Origin: Xanthomonas dyei
GTDB lineage: Bacteria > Pseudomonadota > Gammaproteobacteria > Xanthomonadales > Xanthomonadaceae
Direction of reading: 5' to 3'
NCBI RefSeq assembly: GCF_002939865.1
Contig: NZ_MDEE01000018.1
Coordinates: 1-64,000, forward strand
Length of the DNA stretch: 64,000 nt
The first letter of the stretch is position 1; the number at the start of each line of letters is the position of its first letter. The notes beneath the pieces are model-generated. The model did no database searches. It saw nothing but the letters and a program-made list of their open reading frames with translations, and had not been told where the DNA came from. Both the position numbers and the translations under genes were made by a program. Of this stretch, positions 1 to 7,973 are shown piece after piece.

Positions 1-61
1 GAAATGGCGAAACTCCGAAGATCCAAACGAGACTCTCCGGAACGATGCGGACATTCCGCAC

Positions 62-121
62 TCTCAGGCATCGTTATTCAGACCTTCCCTAAGGGGCTTC
101 GGCTTGAAAGAACTGTTCGGC
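62..121 (-). repeat. Decayed attC-like site overlapping the 3' end of the HEPN gene
   Basis: Read on the minus strand, the stretch starts GCCGAACAGTTCTTTCAAGCCG. This matches the left half of the two better attC sites in the window (GCCTAACAGTTCATTCAAGCCG at 824-803), but the core is GCCGAAC instead of GCCTAAC. The right half is not recognisable as GTTAGGC-type. The HEPN gene reads through it, giving a tail like those of other cassette-encoded proteins. A decayed site is an inference. Confidence 0.4.
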
Positions 122-756
122 GAACCCGATTCATCTTTGAATCGCTCAAATCTGCGCAACTTTGAAATAAGCACTCTTGCGCCGCTATCATCAACGAAGC
201 CTTCATAGATCGTAGTGCAGTTTCTAAAGTGCAGGTTTAGACGGTTCATGATCTTGCCAAGATCGGCGAGCATGGACTCGACACGCTCACGGCTGATGCC
301 GTCAAGTGGGTTTGCTGCTCTATCAGTGGCGTATGCGTGGTCTTGGTGAGCAATGCGTTTGTTTCGATGATCTCTTGCGAATTTCGATTGATCGAGTGCA
401 GCTTTGCAAAGTTCTTCCAACTCTTTTTTTAATGTGGCATCGTCAATTAGAGGTAGCAAAGAGTTGATGGTCAAGTTCTTCTTGCCACGAGTCTCAGGTG
501 GATCAGTAAGCCGGGATATGCCAAGTAGAACGCTGTCCCAAATCTCGTCTTGAACTATCTTGAAGAAAAGTCCGGCTGTCCGGTTAAGCAGTGCCACTGT
601 CTCTGCGTCAGATCCGAACAGCTGTCGATACTGCTGCCAAACTATGTGTAGTTCGATCAGTTTGCGGTGGAGAGTGGCGAATGCCAAGCCAAGCTCACCC
701 CCCATCAACGTCACGTAGCTGGTATGCACTTCTTCCATGGATGCCGTTGATGTCAT
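64..756 (-). CDS. HEPN-domain AbiU2-like protein (integron cassette)
   Basis: A 230-residue soluble, mostly helical protein without signal or membrane segments. It carries the HEPN hallmark R-x5-H (RNKRIAH, about residues 131-137), preceded by a long helix with WDSVLLGISRLTD (about 73-85). Both are typical of the AbiU2-type HEPN family, whose members are RNases or RNase-derived proteins of phage-defence and toxin systems. The ATG at 756 is preferred over the upstream TTG at 786 because AGGA precedes it and the TTG lies inside the attC site. The last 20 residues are encoded by attC-like sequence. It lies downstream of the Rex-like pair, separated by an attC site, so it is a separate cassette. 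Targets are unknown, and no antitoxin partner is visible, although the gene runs to the window edge. Confidence 0.65.
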   Translation of the reverse strand: MTSTASMEEVHTSYVTLMGGELGLAFATLHRKLIELHIVWQQYRQLFGSDAETVALLNRTAGLFFKIVQDEIWDSVLLGISRLTDPPETRGKKNLTINSLLPLIDDATLKKELEELCKAALDQSKFARDHRNKRIAHQDHAYATDRAANPLDGISRERVESMLADLGKIMNRLNLHFRNCTTIYEGFVDDSGARVLISKLRRFERFKDESGSPNSSFKPKPLREGLNNDA

Positions 757-764
757 ACAGTGCG

Positions 765-824
765 TCCTAACTCTGGAATTAAGCAAAGTTTCAAAGAAAA
801 ATCGGCTTGAATGAACTGTTAGGC
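765..824 (-). repeat. Integron attC recombination site (60 bp)
   Basis: On the minus strand it begins GCCTAACAGTTCATTC and ends GCTTAATTCCAGAGTTAGGA. The outer 7-mers GCCTAAC and GTTAGGA are inverse core sites. The inner arms TTCAAGC and GCTTAA pair with one unpaired base, the usual attC folding asymmetry. Arm sequence, length and orientation (gene, then attC) match aadA-type attC sites as I remember them. It separates the Rex-like cassette from the HEPN cassette. Confidence 0.85.
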
Positions 825-831
825 CGCATGG

Positions 832-1293
832 CTACTCATCGTTGATGCTGTCTAGCGTGCCTTTGACGAGCATAACGACAGGCAACGTGCTCAGTAGCAG
901 CATCACAAAATTTGTCGTGATGAGCCAAGCTAAGAATCGAGCGTAGCTGTCTGTGAGTGGTTGAAAGTACAGAGATATAGAGGATGCAAATGTCAGAACA
1001 AGCTCTACCATTGTTATGCCGATCACTAGCAGCAGGGTTGCTAAGTGCCCGTGTTTTTTGTACCGAGCGAGTAGCGATGACCCTGACATGATTCCGAACA
1101 AAGCAAGCACCGCTGCCAGGAACCCGAGCATAGTGAAAGCGAAGCTAGCAAGGAGAGCAGCTAGTGACTCAATGCGCCCAGGGACGGCGTTGATGGTTTC
1201 TGCAACGCCATTAGGTAAAAGAAACGTGATCCAATAACTAAGCCCGTGGCTTAGTAGGATTATCAAGGTCAGCAAACGTAGCTTTCTGTACAT
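832..1293 (-). CDS. RexB-like four-helix inner-membrane protein (phage exclusion)
   Basis: A 153-residue protein with four predicted membrane helices (about residues 6-24, 44-68, 84-108 and 119-143) and a short basic loop LLARYKKHGH between helices 2 and 3. Length, topology and residues resemble lambda RexB: LASFAFTML, a basic Y-x4-G loop and VEL in helix 3 line up with LSSYAGTMI, IREYGY and VEL. RexB is the ion-channel half of the lambda Rex system, which depolarises infected cells. The start at 1293 is inside the rexA-like gene (56-bp overlap), with GAGG about 12 nt upstream, so the two are translationally coupled. The family call rests on recalled lambda sequence and gene order, not on a search. 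Confidence 0.72.
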   Translation of the reverse strand: MYRKLRLLTLIILLSHGLSYWITFLLPNGVAETINAVPGRIESLAALLASFAFTMLGFLAAVLALFGIMSGSSLLARYKKHGHLATLLLVIGITMVELVLTFASSISLYFQPLTDSYARFLAWLITTNFVMLLLSTLPVVMLVKGTLDSINDE

Positions 1294-2143
1294 TGGCGTT
1301 TGACCTCATTTCCTTCAGCTTCTCTTGAAGAAGCGCGTTTTTGTTCATCTGCTTGTCGAAATCTCTTTGGATCTTAGCGTCAGTGTCGCCACTTATTGGG
1401 TGGCGAACCGCTCCTTCTCCAACGAGATAGACGTCTATGACCTTGTCTGCGATAGCAGTGACAGCGCGGGCTTCAAAATCGGTCACGCCTTTCTGTCCGA
1501 TTTGTGATGAGACACCCTGCAGTATGGCTTTTATATTACCGAGTCTTTTTTCTGGCCTGATCGTTATCTCGATAGGGCCTACCTCTGCATAGTTCTGTCC
1601 GGTCTTGCCGCTTATGAACTCAACCAGGTCCTCGTGAAGTTGATTGTCTCTTTGTAGTTCCACGGTAATTTTCCCGACACGACTTAACTTGGAAATGTCT
1701 TTTCGCTGCATCTGATGGGTTAGCGCAACGGTGTGGAACTTGTAAGGAAGCTTCAGGGACTCACTTACTTGGTTTATGTAACTTGAAAAGGTTGCGCCGC
1801 GCGGAGAAAGGATTTTGCAAGCAATTCCAAAGAAATCTTCGCGGAAATTGAGATATGACGCGAAGCCGGCCGAGTCTCCAGCGAGGTAAGTCTTTAGATC
1901 GCCTAGTGTTAGATTTTTTGAGTCGATCTTCTTGATGATCTCCTTGTCTAACGTGTGCAAGAACAAGTACTGGTCGCCAACTGTATGAATTAGATAGAGG
2001 CGCTCTCCCGCATGCTCAAACTTGGATTTGAAAACGGGCGTCTTCCATGAGCAGTACTTCTGAAGGAATGGCCGCAGATCTGCCCAATACTTTTTCTGAC
2101 CGTTTCCTTTCGTGAAGTAGTACTGATAGTACGTGGCTTGCAT
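1238..2143 (-). CDS. RexA-like phage-exclusion sensor protein
   Basis: A 301-residue soluble protein upstream of and overlapping the RexB-like gene. Several blocks match lambda RexA as I recall it: LYLIH-x2-G (49-56) with LYIHKIDG, LF-x2-TLDK (60-67) with LFTKTNDK, LAGDSAGFASYL (87-98) with LADDESLGFPSFL, and IEITIRP followed by NIK (191-205) with LDIVIKP and DIK. The C-terminus is a charged helix, also as in RexA. In lambda, RexA is the cytosolic DNA-binding sensor that triggers RexB. AGGGGGA lies 4 nt before the ATG. The gene is AT-richer than its chromosomal neighbours, consistent with transfer. A distant DUF4868/KwaB relationship was considered but fits less well. Confidence 0.72.
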   Translation of the reverse strand: MQATYYQYYFTKGNGQKKYWADLRPFLQKYCSWKTPVFKSKFEHAGERLYLIHTVGDQYLFLHTLDKEIIKKIDSKNLTLGDLKTYLAGDSAGFASYLNFREDFFGIACKILSPRGATFSSYINQVSESLKLPYKFHTVALTHQMQRKDISKLSRVGKITVELQRDNQLHEDLVEFISGKTGQNYAEVGPIEITIRPEKRLGNIKAILQGVSSQIGQKGVTDFEARAVTAIADKVIDVYLVGEGAVRHPISGDTDAKIQRDFDKQMNKNALLQEKLKEMRSNANVQKATFADLDNPTKPRA

Positions 2144-2183
2144 TTGTTCCCCCTGTGGAAGTTCAGTCTAGGTCAACTCTATC

Positions 2184-2435
2184 TCACAAGTTGCGATCGG
2201 GGCAGGCATGCGCCCTAACGCTGGAATTAAGCCGCTTTTCTGAGCGACGTCGGCTCGAATGAGTTGGTAGGCAGTGAGTGGCCATTACCAGAAATCCAAT
2301 TCCGCTGATCAATGCGCCCGTCTGTCCTTCACGTACCTGGCCTGCTGCAACCAGCGCCACTAGCAAGGCGCCTGTCGCCGCGAGCATGACGCCGGCAAGG
2401 CCGGCGAGCAGCTTCAGGAGTTTTTGATAGCGCAT
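2184..2435 (-). CDS. Small membrane protein of a cassette, C-terminus read from attC
   Basis: About 83 residues starting MRYQKLLKLLAG, with two predicted membrane helices (about 6-32 and 42-57). The tail is basic and Ser/Arg-rich (HSSRRRSEKRLNSS) and is translated from the attC site at 2213-2272, a common trait of cassette ORFs. AGGA lies 8 nt before the chosen ATG at 2435; an ATG at 2444 and a GTG at 2468 are alternatives. No family is recognised. It would be the cassette upstream of the Rex-like pair. Confidence 0.5.
   Translation of the reverse strand: MRYQKLLKLLAGLAGVMLAATGALLVALVAAGQVREGQTGALISGIGFLVMATHCLPTHSSRRRSEKRLNSSVRAHACPDRNL
2213..2272 (-). repeat. Integron attC site with one altered core base
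   Basis: It is 60 bp, the same length as the site at 765-824. On the minus strand it begins GCCTACCAACTCATTC, continues GAGCCGACGTCGCT, and ends GCGGCTTAATTCCAGCGTTAGGG as the right arm and core. The left core is GCCTACC rather than GCCTAAC, which should weaken recombination there. It lies 3' of the small membrane-protein ORF and 5' of the Rex-like pair, so the pair is flanked by attC sites on both sides. Confidence 0.8.
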
Positions 2436-2495
2436 TCTTCGCATCCTAGTTCTTGCATTACGCAGCACTTCCGAGTGGCGCTGGCTTGAGGCCTG

Positions 2496-2705
2496 CTAGG
2501 ACTTGTGATGCCGATAGTGGTTGCTGGTACTTGTGCTGCGGTAGCTGCCACCCTTGTGCGAGGCGCCGTGGCCTGCGCTGTAGTGACCGCCGTGACTGGC
2601 GGTGTGGTGCGCACCGGCGGCCCTGACGTGCGCTTGCGCTGCTGGGGCAAACAAACCGAGTGCGGCCACAGTCAGTGCCACGATGCTCCATGCCTTGCTC
2701 AACAT
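2496..2705 (-). CDS. Small secreted His/Ser/Gly-rich protein
   Basis: It has 69 residues: a Sec signal (MLSKAWSIVALTVAALGL, cleavage after AQA) and a short mature part rich in His, Gly and Ser ending NHYRHHKS. The ATG at 2705 is preceded by GGGGAAGAAAC. The composition suggests metal or surface binding, but that is inference only. It is GC-rich like the chromosome, so it probably lies outside the cassette array. No family assigned. Confidence 0.55.
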   Translation of the reverse strand: MLSKAWSIVALTVAALGLFAPAAQAHVRAAGAHHTASHGGHYSAGHGASHKGGSYRSTSTSNHYRHHKS

Positions 2706-2832
2706 TGTTTCTTCCCCCTGAAGAAATGTGTGGCTTTGCGGCTGCATTACATGCTGCGTGTTTTGATCCTCGCCGAGTTTTTGGGTTGCGTCAATGCGCT
2801 TGCGCGAGTGGTCGTTGGCTTTATCGGCTTTG

Positions 2833-2879
2833 CCCTCATCCGCCCTTCGGGCACCTTCTCCCGCGTGCGGGAGAAGGGA
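2833..2879. repeat. Intergenic hairpin repeat (CCCTTCGGGC / CTCCCGCgtGCGGGAG type)
   Basis: It contains the perfect hairpin CTTCTCCCGC-GT-GCGGGAGAAG next to CGCCCTTCGGGC. It lies just beyond the stop of the leftward gene ending at 2892 and could act as its transcription end. A related copy lies at 41469-41512, with a decayed one near 17020-17057. This repeat family is common between xanthomonad genes. Confidence 0.7.
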
Positions 2880-2891
2880 TTGGTGAGTTGG

Positions 2892-5800
2892 TTATGGGCT
2901 GTTTTTTGTCGTTGGTGCGGTGGTTGGGATTGGCAGCGGCAGCGTATTGTTGAGGCCGGTAATCTCTGCGACGTTGCCATTGGTGATGACGCGTAGTTGT
3001 GCGGTTTTTAGGTTTGCGGAGTTGGGCAGCGGCAGGCGTACCTGGGTGGTGATTGGCTGCAGATCGCGTGGTGCGGCGAGCGCCGGGAAGGCGGCTCTTG
3101 CCAGCTCCTTCCCACGCCCATCCTCCAGTACCACAAACCCGGCCGGTGCGTCGGCATGGCCGAGGCTATGTACGGTCACTTCGATGGCGTCTGCGGTCAC
3201 GCGCACATCGCCATGCCCAATGCCCAGGTCCGGGCGTAGTTCGACCGGGGTGGTGGCTGCGATGCGTTCGAGCTGCAGGATGGTGGTGCGGCCTGCGGGG
3301 AAGTCGATGTCGATGGAGGTGCTTTTTTCGAAGGCCACTTCCCGCGTTTTGGCTGGGCTGTCGAGCTTGCCGTCGCCATCGCGGTCCACGCCCTGGGTGA
3401 TACGCCATTGGCCTGGGGCGACGTTCCAGCCGGTCATGCTGGCGCGCTGAGGTTTACTGGAGGTGTTGTAGGCGATGACGGTGAAGCGGTCTTGCCGGGG
3501 TGCGGGGATGGCGATGGCCACTTGGGTGGCGGCTTCTGGATCGGCAAAGCGCCAGCTGACGGTGTGGCCGGGATAGGTTTGATTGCGCTTGAGGGCGACG
3601 CCGCCCAGGCGGGCGCGTTGCAGGTTGACCGTGGGGGATTCCACGCGGTCGCTCCACCAGTGGCCTTCGGTGTTCATGTAGAAGTTCTGCAGTTTCTCTC
3701 TGGCCTCGCTGCGGTAAATGGCGGCGAGATAATCGAGATTACCGGTTTGCTCCCAGGCAACAAAGTGCGGGAAGTCCGGGGCGCTGCCATCGTCTTTGTT
3801 TGCGGCATCAACCAGCTTGCCGCTCCAGTCGCTGCGCTTGCCCATGACGTCGAGGAAGTTTTCGTTGAGCAGGGAGAGGCCATTGGGGCCGCTGTTGGCG
3901 ACGCGGTAGTTAATCGGCTTGAGATAACGCGCGTCGCCGGTGAAGCGGTAGGCGGCCCAGAAGGTATGCAAGGTGTCGGCGCCGCCGCTGCCTTCGAACA
4001 GTTCGCCGCCGCGGGTTTTGCCGGTTTGCCAGTTGATCTCGTTGGGCAGTGCCCAGTTGCCCTTGGCGTTGGTGTAGGCATGGGCGAGATAGCCGTCTGC
4101 CAGGCCGGTGACGATGCGGCGGCTGTTGGGGTCGGCATTAAAGCCGCCCAGGATGATGGCCGGGTGCACGATGGGGAAGGAATACGGCTTTTGCCATTGC
4201 CAGTTGGGCTCGCGGTAGACCTTGCGGCCGCCGAACCAGTTGCTGGCGAACAACAGGTGGCCTTGCGGGTTGACCTGGATGATGGTGTCGAAGGCTTTCA
4301 CCGTTTCCATCAGGCGCTCGACGGTACGCGGGTCGCCCCAGTTGAGATACAGCAGGGCGCTGTTGAGGTTGATGCCCTCCTCGTAGGAATGCAGCTCGTC
4401 GGTTTCGATGGTGGACAGGCCGTTGGTGAACATGCCGTCGCGGTAGTTGGCATCGGACAGCGCCAGCATGGAGGCGTTGAGGATGTCAGGGTCCACGCCC
4501 ATCAGGGCGACGCCGGGCCATTGCTGCACCAGGTCCGAATCGTCGGAGATGCCGCCGCCGAAATCGCCGTAGGCCACCTGGCGCTGGTCGATCCACCAGC
4601 GGATGTAGCGACGCGTGGCGCTGAGGTCTTGCAGCTGCCAGAACGCCCAGGCGGGCACGCCCTTGGGCACTGCAGGCATCTCGACAGGCAGCGTGCCCTG
4701 GTTGGCGTAGCTGATGTCGTTCCAGTATTCGCGGCCGAGGGCGTTGTCCGGGTCCACGCGCAGCAGGTCGGTGATGTCGGCGTCCAGCCGCTTGTAGAGC
4801 AGTTGGCGCTTGGAGGTGGTGTGTTCTTCGACCAAAAAGCCCCAGTTGTCCTTGACCTGGTTGAAGCGGTCGGCGACGTGCTCGGTGATGGCCTCGGCGC
4901 GTGGTTTGAACACCAGCTGCAACTGGGTACCGTCGAGTGCGTTGGCATCGAAGCCGGGCGCGGCGGCGGCGATGCTGAGCATCAGGCTGTCGTTGCTCAA
5001 GATGCGGTCGCGCAGGTCCAGCCACAGCGTGCGCGGCTGGCCGGGGGTGACCGCGACCGAGACATCGATCATGTCGCGTGCGGGCCAGATGGGGTCCTTG
5101 ATGCGGATGTTGAGCGGGATGCTGCCGTTGTGGGTGGCCGGCAGGTTCAGCGCCGGCAGGGTGATGGCGATGCCGTCCAGGCCGTCGTGCATGTTTTCCC
5201 AGCCGTACGACCAGCTGCGCATCAGCGCCTGGTCTGGCGGCGGGTCGCCCAGGCTGGAGGGCACCAGGATGTGCACGATGGGGTGCTGCGCGCCTGCAAC
5301 GGTCTTGTCGCTGGGGCGCTTGCGGGCCGGTGCCTTGGTGGGCAGCGCGATAACGGTCTGGCGCTCGTTTAGCGGGTAGCGGCCGGCAATATAGTCACGC
5401 AGCGGGGCGAGGTTGTCGTAGTCGGGCTGGATATCGCTGCGCACGGTGTAGCTGAGTTGCGCGCTGCCTTTGGGCACCTCGCCCGGTTGCACGTTGTAGG
5501 CCCAGATTTCCTGGATGGGGGTTTCCTGCGCGGTGTTGGCAAAGCGCAGCGTGCCGCCACGGCGTGGCGCGAACTGGTCCACGCTGCGCACCACGCCTTG
5601 CTTGCGCTCGAACAGCGGCTGCGCTGGCGAGTTGGGCGCGGCATAGGTGGCCTGGCCGTAGGCGGCGCCGCGCAGCTCGATGCGGTTGACCGGCTCGTCC
5701 GGCAGGGTGAGGTCCAGCGCCTTGCCGCCTTCGACGTAGGTGTTCCAATCGGGCAGTTGGAAATAGTCGTTGCGCCCCGGCAGACGCGAGCGGTTGTAGA

Positions 5801-6752
5801 CGCCGGGCCAGGTGGTTTCGGCGATGCCGTCGGTGGCCTTCCACATCCATTGCTTGAGGTCGCGCGCGTCGGTGAATTCCACCTTGCGGATGCTGGTGAC
5901 CGGTGCGTCCAGTACGGGCGGTGCGTGGCCGTTGTCCCAACCGAAGCGGTGCAGAAAAGCAGCGCTCTGCGCGGCCTGGGTGGGTGGCTCGGCGGTGCTG
6001 GGCTCTTGCAGGCGCGCCAGTGCGGCGGCACCGTTGGCGTCGAGCATGCGGTCGTAGATGCGGATCTCGTCGAAATCGCTGCCGCGCAAAAAGTTGTAGC
6101 GGCTTTGCACCTGATGCGGCGACATCACGCGGCCGGCGAGGCCGAACTGGTCGAGTGCGGCATCGTAATCGAGCGCGCCCCCGTTGGTGCAGGGTGCACC
6201 GCAGTCCACGCGTGCAGCCTCTTTGCCGTCCACGTACAGGCGCACGCCACGGGTTTCGTCCCAGGCAAAGGCGATATGGGTCCACGCGCTGGCGCTGGGG
6301 GCTTTATCCAGCTTGAAGGAGACGCGGGTGCGCGCGAGGTTGGCATCGGTGACGAAGGCATCGAAGCCGTGGCCGTTCCAGTCGATGCGCAGCCAGGCCA
6401 TGTCCCAGCTGGTGTGGTCGGCGTAGCCGACGCGGAAGATCACGAACGGCGCTTCGCCGACCGGGTAACGTGCACGCCAGAAAAAGCCGAGCGTGCCGCG
6501 CTGGGTGTACAGGTTGCCGGGCGCATTCCACGACAGCACGCCGTCGTCGGCCCATTCGATGGCATTGCCGCGTTTGCCGGTGGGCACCAGCGTGATCTTG
6601 TCGCGGAAGTTGGGGACGCGATCGCCGCGGGCCACATCGGCCTCCAGGCTGCGATCGGCCGAGACCCGGAACAGCAACTCCGGAGCCGTGGGGGTGGCCG
6701 CACTTGCCGGCAGCGCGATCAGACACAACACACCCATCCAAACCTTCAGCAC
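2892..6752 (-). CDS. Very large secreted multidomain protein of the pectin locus (LamG-like plus helical-barrel-like)
   Basis: It has 1286 residues with a signal peptide (VWMGVLCLIALPASA). Residues about 20-240 look like a LamG/concanavalin-A fold (WTHIAFAWD, GVRLYVDGK, FDEIRIYDRML). A beta-rich stretch follows. A Trp/Tyr-rich helical region of about residues 620-1060 (DELHSYEEGIN, NEINWQTG, ADTLHTFWAAYRF) resembles the alpha/alpha-barrels of polysaccharide lyases and glycosidases. Then come a beta region with an EF-hand-like loop DRDGDGKLD and a C-terminal Ig-like (CARDB-type) domain. The GTG at 6752 is used because GAGG precedes it; ATG at 6737 is the alternative. It lies downstream of the pectate lyase and esterase, so action on pectin or attached glycans is the best inference. 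I do not recognise a characterised family. Confidence 0.75.
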   Translation of the reverse strand: MLKVWMGVLCLIALPASAATPTAPELLFRVSADRSLEADVARGDRVPNFRDKITLVPTGKRGNAIEWADDGVLSWNAPGNLYTQRGTLGFFWRARYPVGEAPFVIFRVGYADHTSWDMAWLRIDWNGHGFDAFVTDANLARTRVSFKLDKAPSASAWTHIAFAWDETRGVRLYVDGKEAARVDCGAPCTNGGALDYDAALDQFGLAGRVMSPHQVQSRYNFLRGSDFDEIRIYDRMLDANGAAALARLQEPSTAEPPTQAAQSAAFLHRFGWDNGHAPPVLDAPVTSIRKVEFTDARDLKQWMWKATDGIAETTWPGVYNRSRLPGRNDYFQLPDWNTYVEGGKALDLTLPDEPVNRIELRGAAYGQATYAAPNSPAQPLFERKQGVVRSVDQFAPRRGGTLRFANTAQETPIQEIWAYNVQPGEVPKGSAQLSYTVRSDIQPDYDNLAPLRDYIAGRYPLNERQTVIALPTKAPARKRPSDKTVAGAQHPIVHILVPSSLGDPPPDQALMRSWSYGWENMHDGLDGIAITLPALNLPATHNGSIPLNIRIKDPIWPARDMIDVSVAVTPGQPRTLWLDLRDRILSNDSLMLSIAAAAPGFDANALDGTQLQLVFKPRAEAITEHVADRFNQVKDNWGFLVEEHTTSKRQLLYKRLDADITDLLRVDPDNALGREYWNDISYANQGTLPVEMPAVPKGVPAWAFWQLQDLSATRRYIRWWIDQRQVAYGDFGGGISDDSDLVQQWPGVALMGVDPDILNASMLALSDANYRDGMFTNGLSTIETDELHSYEEGINLNSALLYLNWGDPRTVERLMETVKAFDTIIQVNPQGHLLFASNWFGGRKVYREPNWQWQKPYSFPIVHPAIILGGFNADPNSRRIVTGLADGYLAHAYTNAKGNWALPNEINWQTGKTRGGELFEGSGGADTLHTFWAAYRFTGDARYLKPINYRVANSGPNGLSLLNENFLDVMGKRSDWSGKLVDAANKDDGSAPDFPHFVAWEQTGNLDYLAAIYRSEAREKLQNFYMNTEGHWWSDRVESPTVNLQRARLGGVALKRNQTYPGHTVSWRFADPEAATQVAIAIPAPRQDRFTVIAYNTSSKPQRASMTGWNVAPGQWRITQGVDRDGDGKLDSPAKTREVAFEKSTSIDIDFPAGRTTILQLERIAATTPVELRPDLGIGHGDVRVTADAIEVTVHSLGHADAPAGFVVLEDGRGKELARAAFPALAAPRDLQPITTQVRLPLPNSANLKTAQLRVITNGNVAEITGLNNTLPLPIPTTAPTTKNSP

Positions 6753-6944
6753 ACGCACCTCGTCTGTTTCAAAACCACTGCCGCACCGCATGGGCGACAG
6801 ACACTGCAGCATGCCACCGCAACGCGGCACGCGGCGCATGCTTGGCGGCGAGCACGCGGGCCGGCACGTACGAGAGTACATGCCGTGCCTGCGTGCTGCG
6901 CGCGCCAGCCTGCGCCGCGTGCGGTGGTGCGATCGCTGCGTCCA

Positions 6945-7973
6945 CTACAGCCCGTTTGCGGCCTTCCACTTGGGAATCTCGTCCTTCAACAACTTGTCCG
7001 GCCAGGTGCCATGCCAGGCATAGCCCACGCGGCGTTCGTTGGGCACCTGCATGTAGTCGGTCAAGGCCTTGCCGTCGCGGTTGGCATACAACGGGCGTTG
7101 ATTCTGCAGGTCGTAGAAGCGTGACCATAACGAGGCACCGGGTTGCGCGACCAGAATCACGTCCTTGCCGGTTTCCTGGGTGGGGTCGTCGATTTTCTTG
7201 GTGGCCAGATCGCGCATGCGGTGGGTGTCGAACCAGACACCGGCCGATTGCACGGCGGTCTTGATCTTGGCCGACGGGTTGGGCTGGCGCATCAGAAACC
7301 GCACGATGCTCACCGACTCGCTGGACGACAACGAGGCCAGTTCGTAAGCGCGCGCCTTGGCCGGCTTGAGCGTGACCTCGTCGTACTGCGCGCCCCACAC
7401 GGTGAGCGTGCTGCCGATCTTGACCTGGGTGGCGAGCACGCATTCCAGGCCCTTGGCCACTGCCTGCACTGCGCGTGCGCAGTGGCTGCCGCGCAGTTGC
7501 GCGCCGGTGTCGCCCTTGCCCTCGCCGATGTCCTGCAGCAGGTTGAGCACGCGCACCATCGCATCGTCGTTGTAGGTGATCTGATGGTGGTAGGACGACA
7601 AGTCCGGGTAGAACTGCGGCCAGCCGCCGTTGGCGTACTGCGCCTTGAGCAGGTAATCCACGCCACGGCGTGCGGCAGCGATGTACTTGGCGTTCTTTTC
7701 GTTCTTGAAGGCGGTGGACAGGTACGTGATTTCGGACGTGGTCGCCTTGTTGTCGATGGTGGCGTCGTCCTTGCGCCCGGGCTGTTGCAACTCGGCGATC
7801 TCGGCGGCGGTAAAGGTGCGCGTGTAATCCACCGCGACGCCCTTGTACTGCTTGGACCAGCCACCAGACGCGGTCTGCAGCAGCAACATGTTGTCGGCGA
7901 TCTTGTCGGCCATGGCCGACAGCGGGGCCAGCAGCAACGCGGTGGTGAATGCGAGTGTCGATAAGCGCATCAT
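6945..7973 (-). CDS. Pectate lyase, polysaccharide lyase family 10
   Basis: It has 342 residues with a signal peptide ending SAMA. The family signatures are GGWPQFYP, YNDDAMVRVL, WGAQYDE and the C-terminal RFYDLQN...YANRDG and GYAWHGTWP, as in PL10 (PelA-type) enzymes. These cut polygalacturonate by beta-elimination using an Arg base and Ca2+. The ATG at 7973 overlaps the TGA of the upstream pectin esterase by one base (TGATG), so the two are cotranslated. The upstream in-frame extension inside the esterase gene is discarded. The enzyme is periplasmic or secreted. It acts on demethylated pectin made by its neighbour. Confidence 0.92.
   Translation of the reverse strand: MMRLSTLAFTTALLLAPLSAMADKIADNMLLLQTASGGWSKQYKGVAVDYTRTFTAAEIAELQQPGRKDDATIDNKATTSEITYLSTAFKNEKNAKYIAAARRGVDYLLKAQYANGGWPQFYPDLSSYHHQITYNDDAMVRVLNLLQDIGEGKGDTGAQLRGSHCARAVQAVAKGLECVLATQVKIGSTLTVWGAQYDEVTLKPAKARAYELASLSSSESVSIVRFLMRQPNPSAKIKTAVQSAGVWFDTHRMRDLATKKIDDPTQETGKDVILVAQPGASLWSRFYDLQNQRPLYANRDGKALTDYMQVPNERRVGYAWHGTWPDKLLKDEIPKWKAANGL

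Noticed and set aside
832-2143. Kiwa (KwaA-KwaB) system
   Set aside because: Also a membrane plus soluble protein pair, but gene order, the 153-residue size and the aligned blocks fit RexB-RexA better.
1-2500. Prophage as the source of the Rex-like pair
   Set aside because: No phage repressor, integrase or structural genes are near; attC sites explain the flanks better.
3408-5372. 654-codon open frame on the plus strand
   Set aside because: Antisense to the large secreted protein; Val/Gly/Ala-biased, no ribosome site, no family. A GC-rich shadow frame.
5457-7124. 555-codon open frame on the plus strand
   Set aside because: Runs across two real genes in antisense; no protein-like features.
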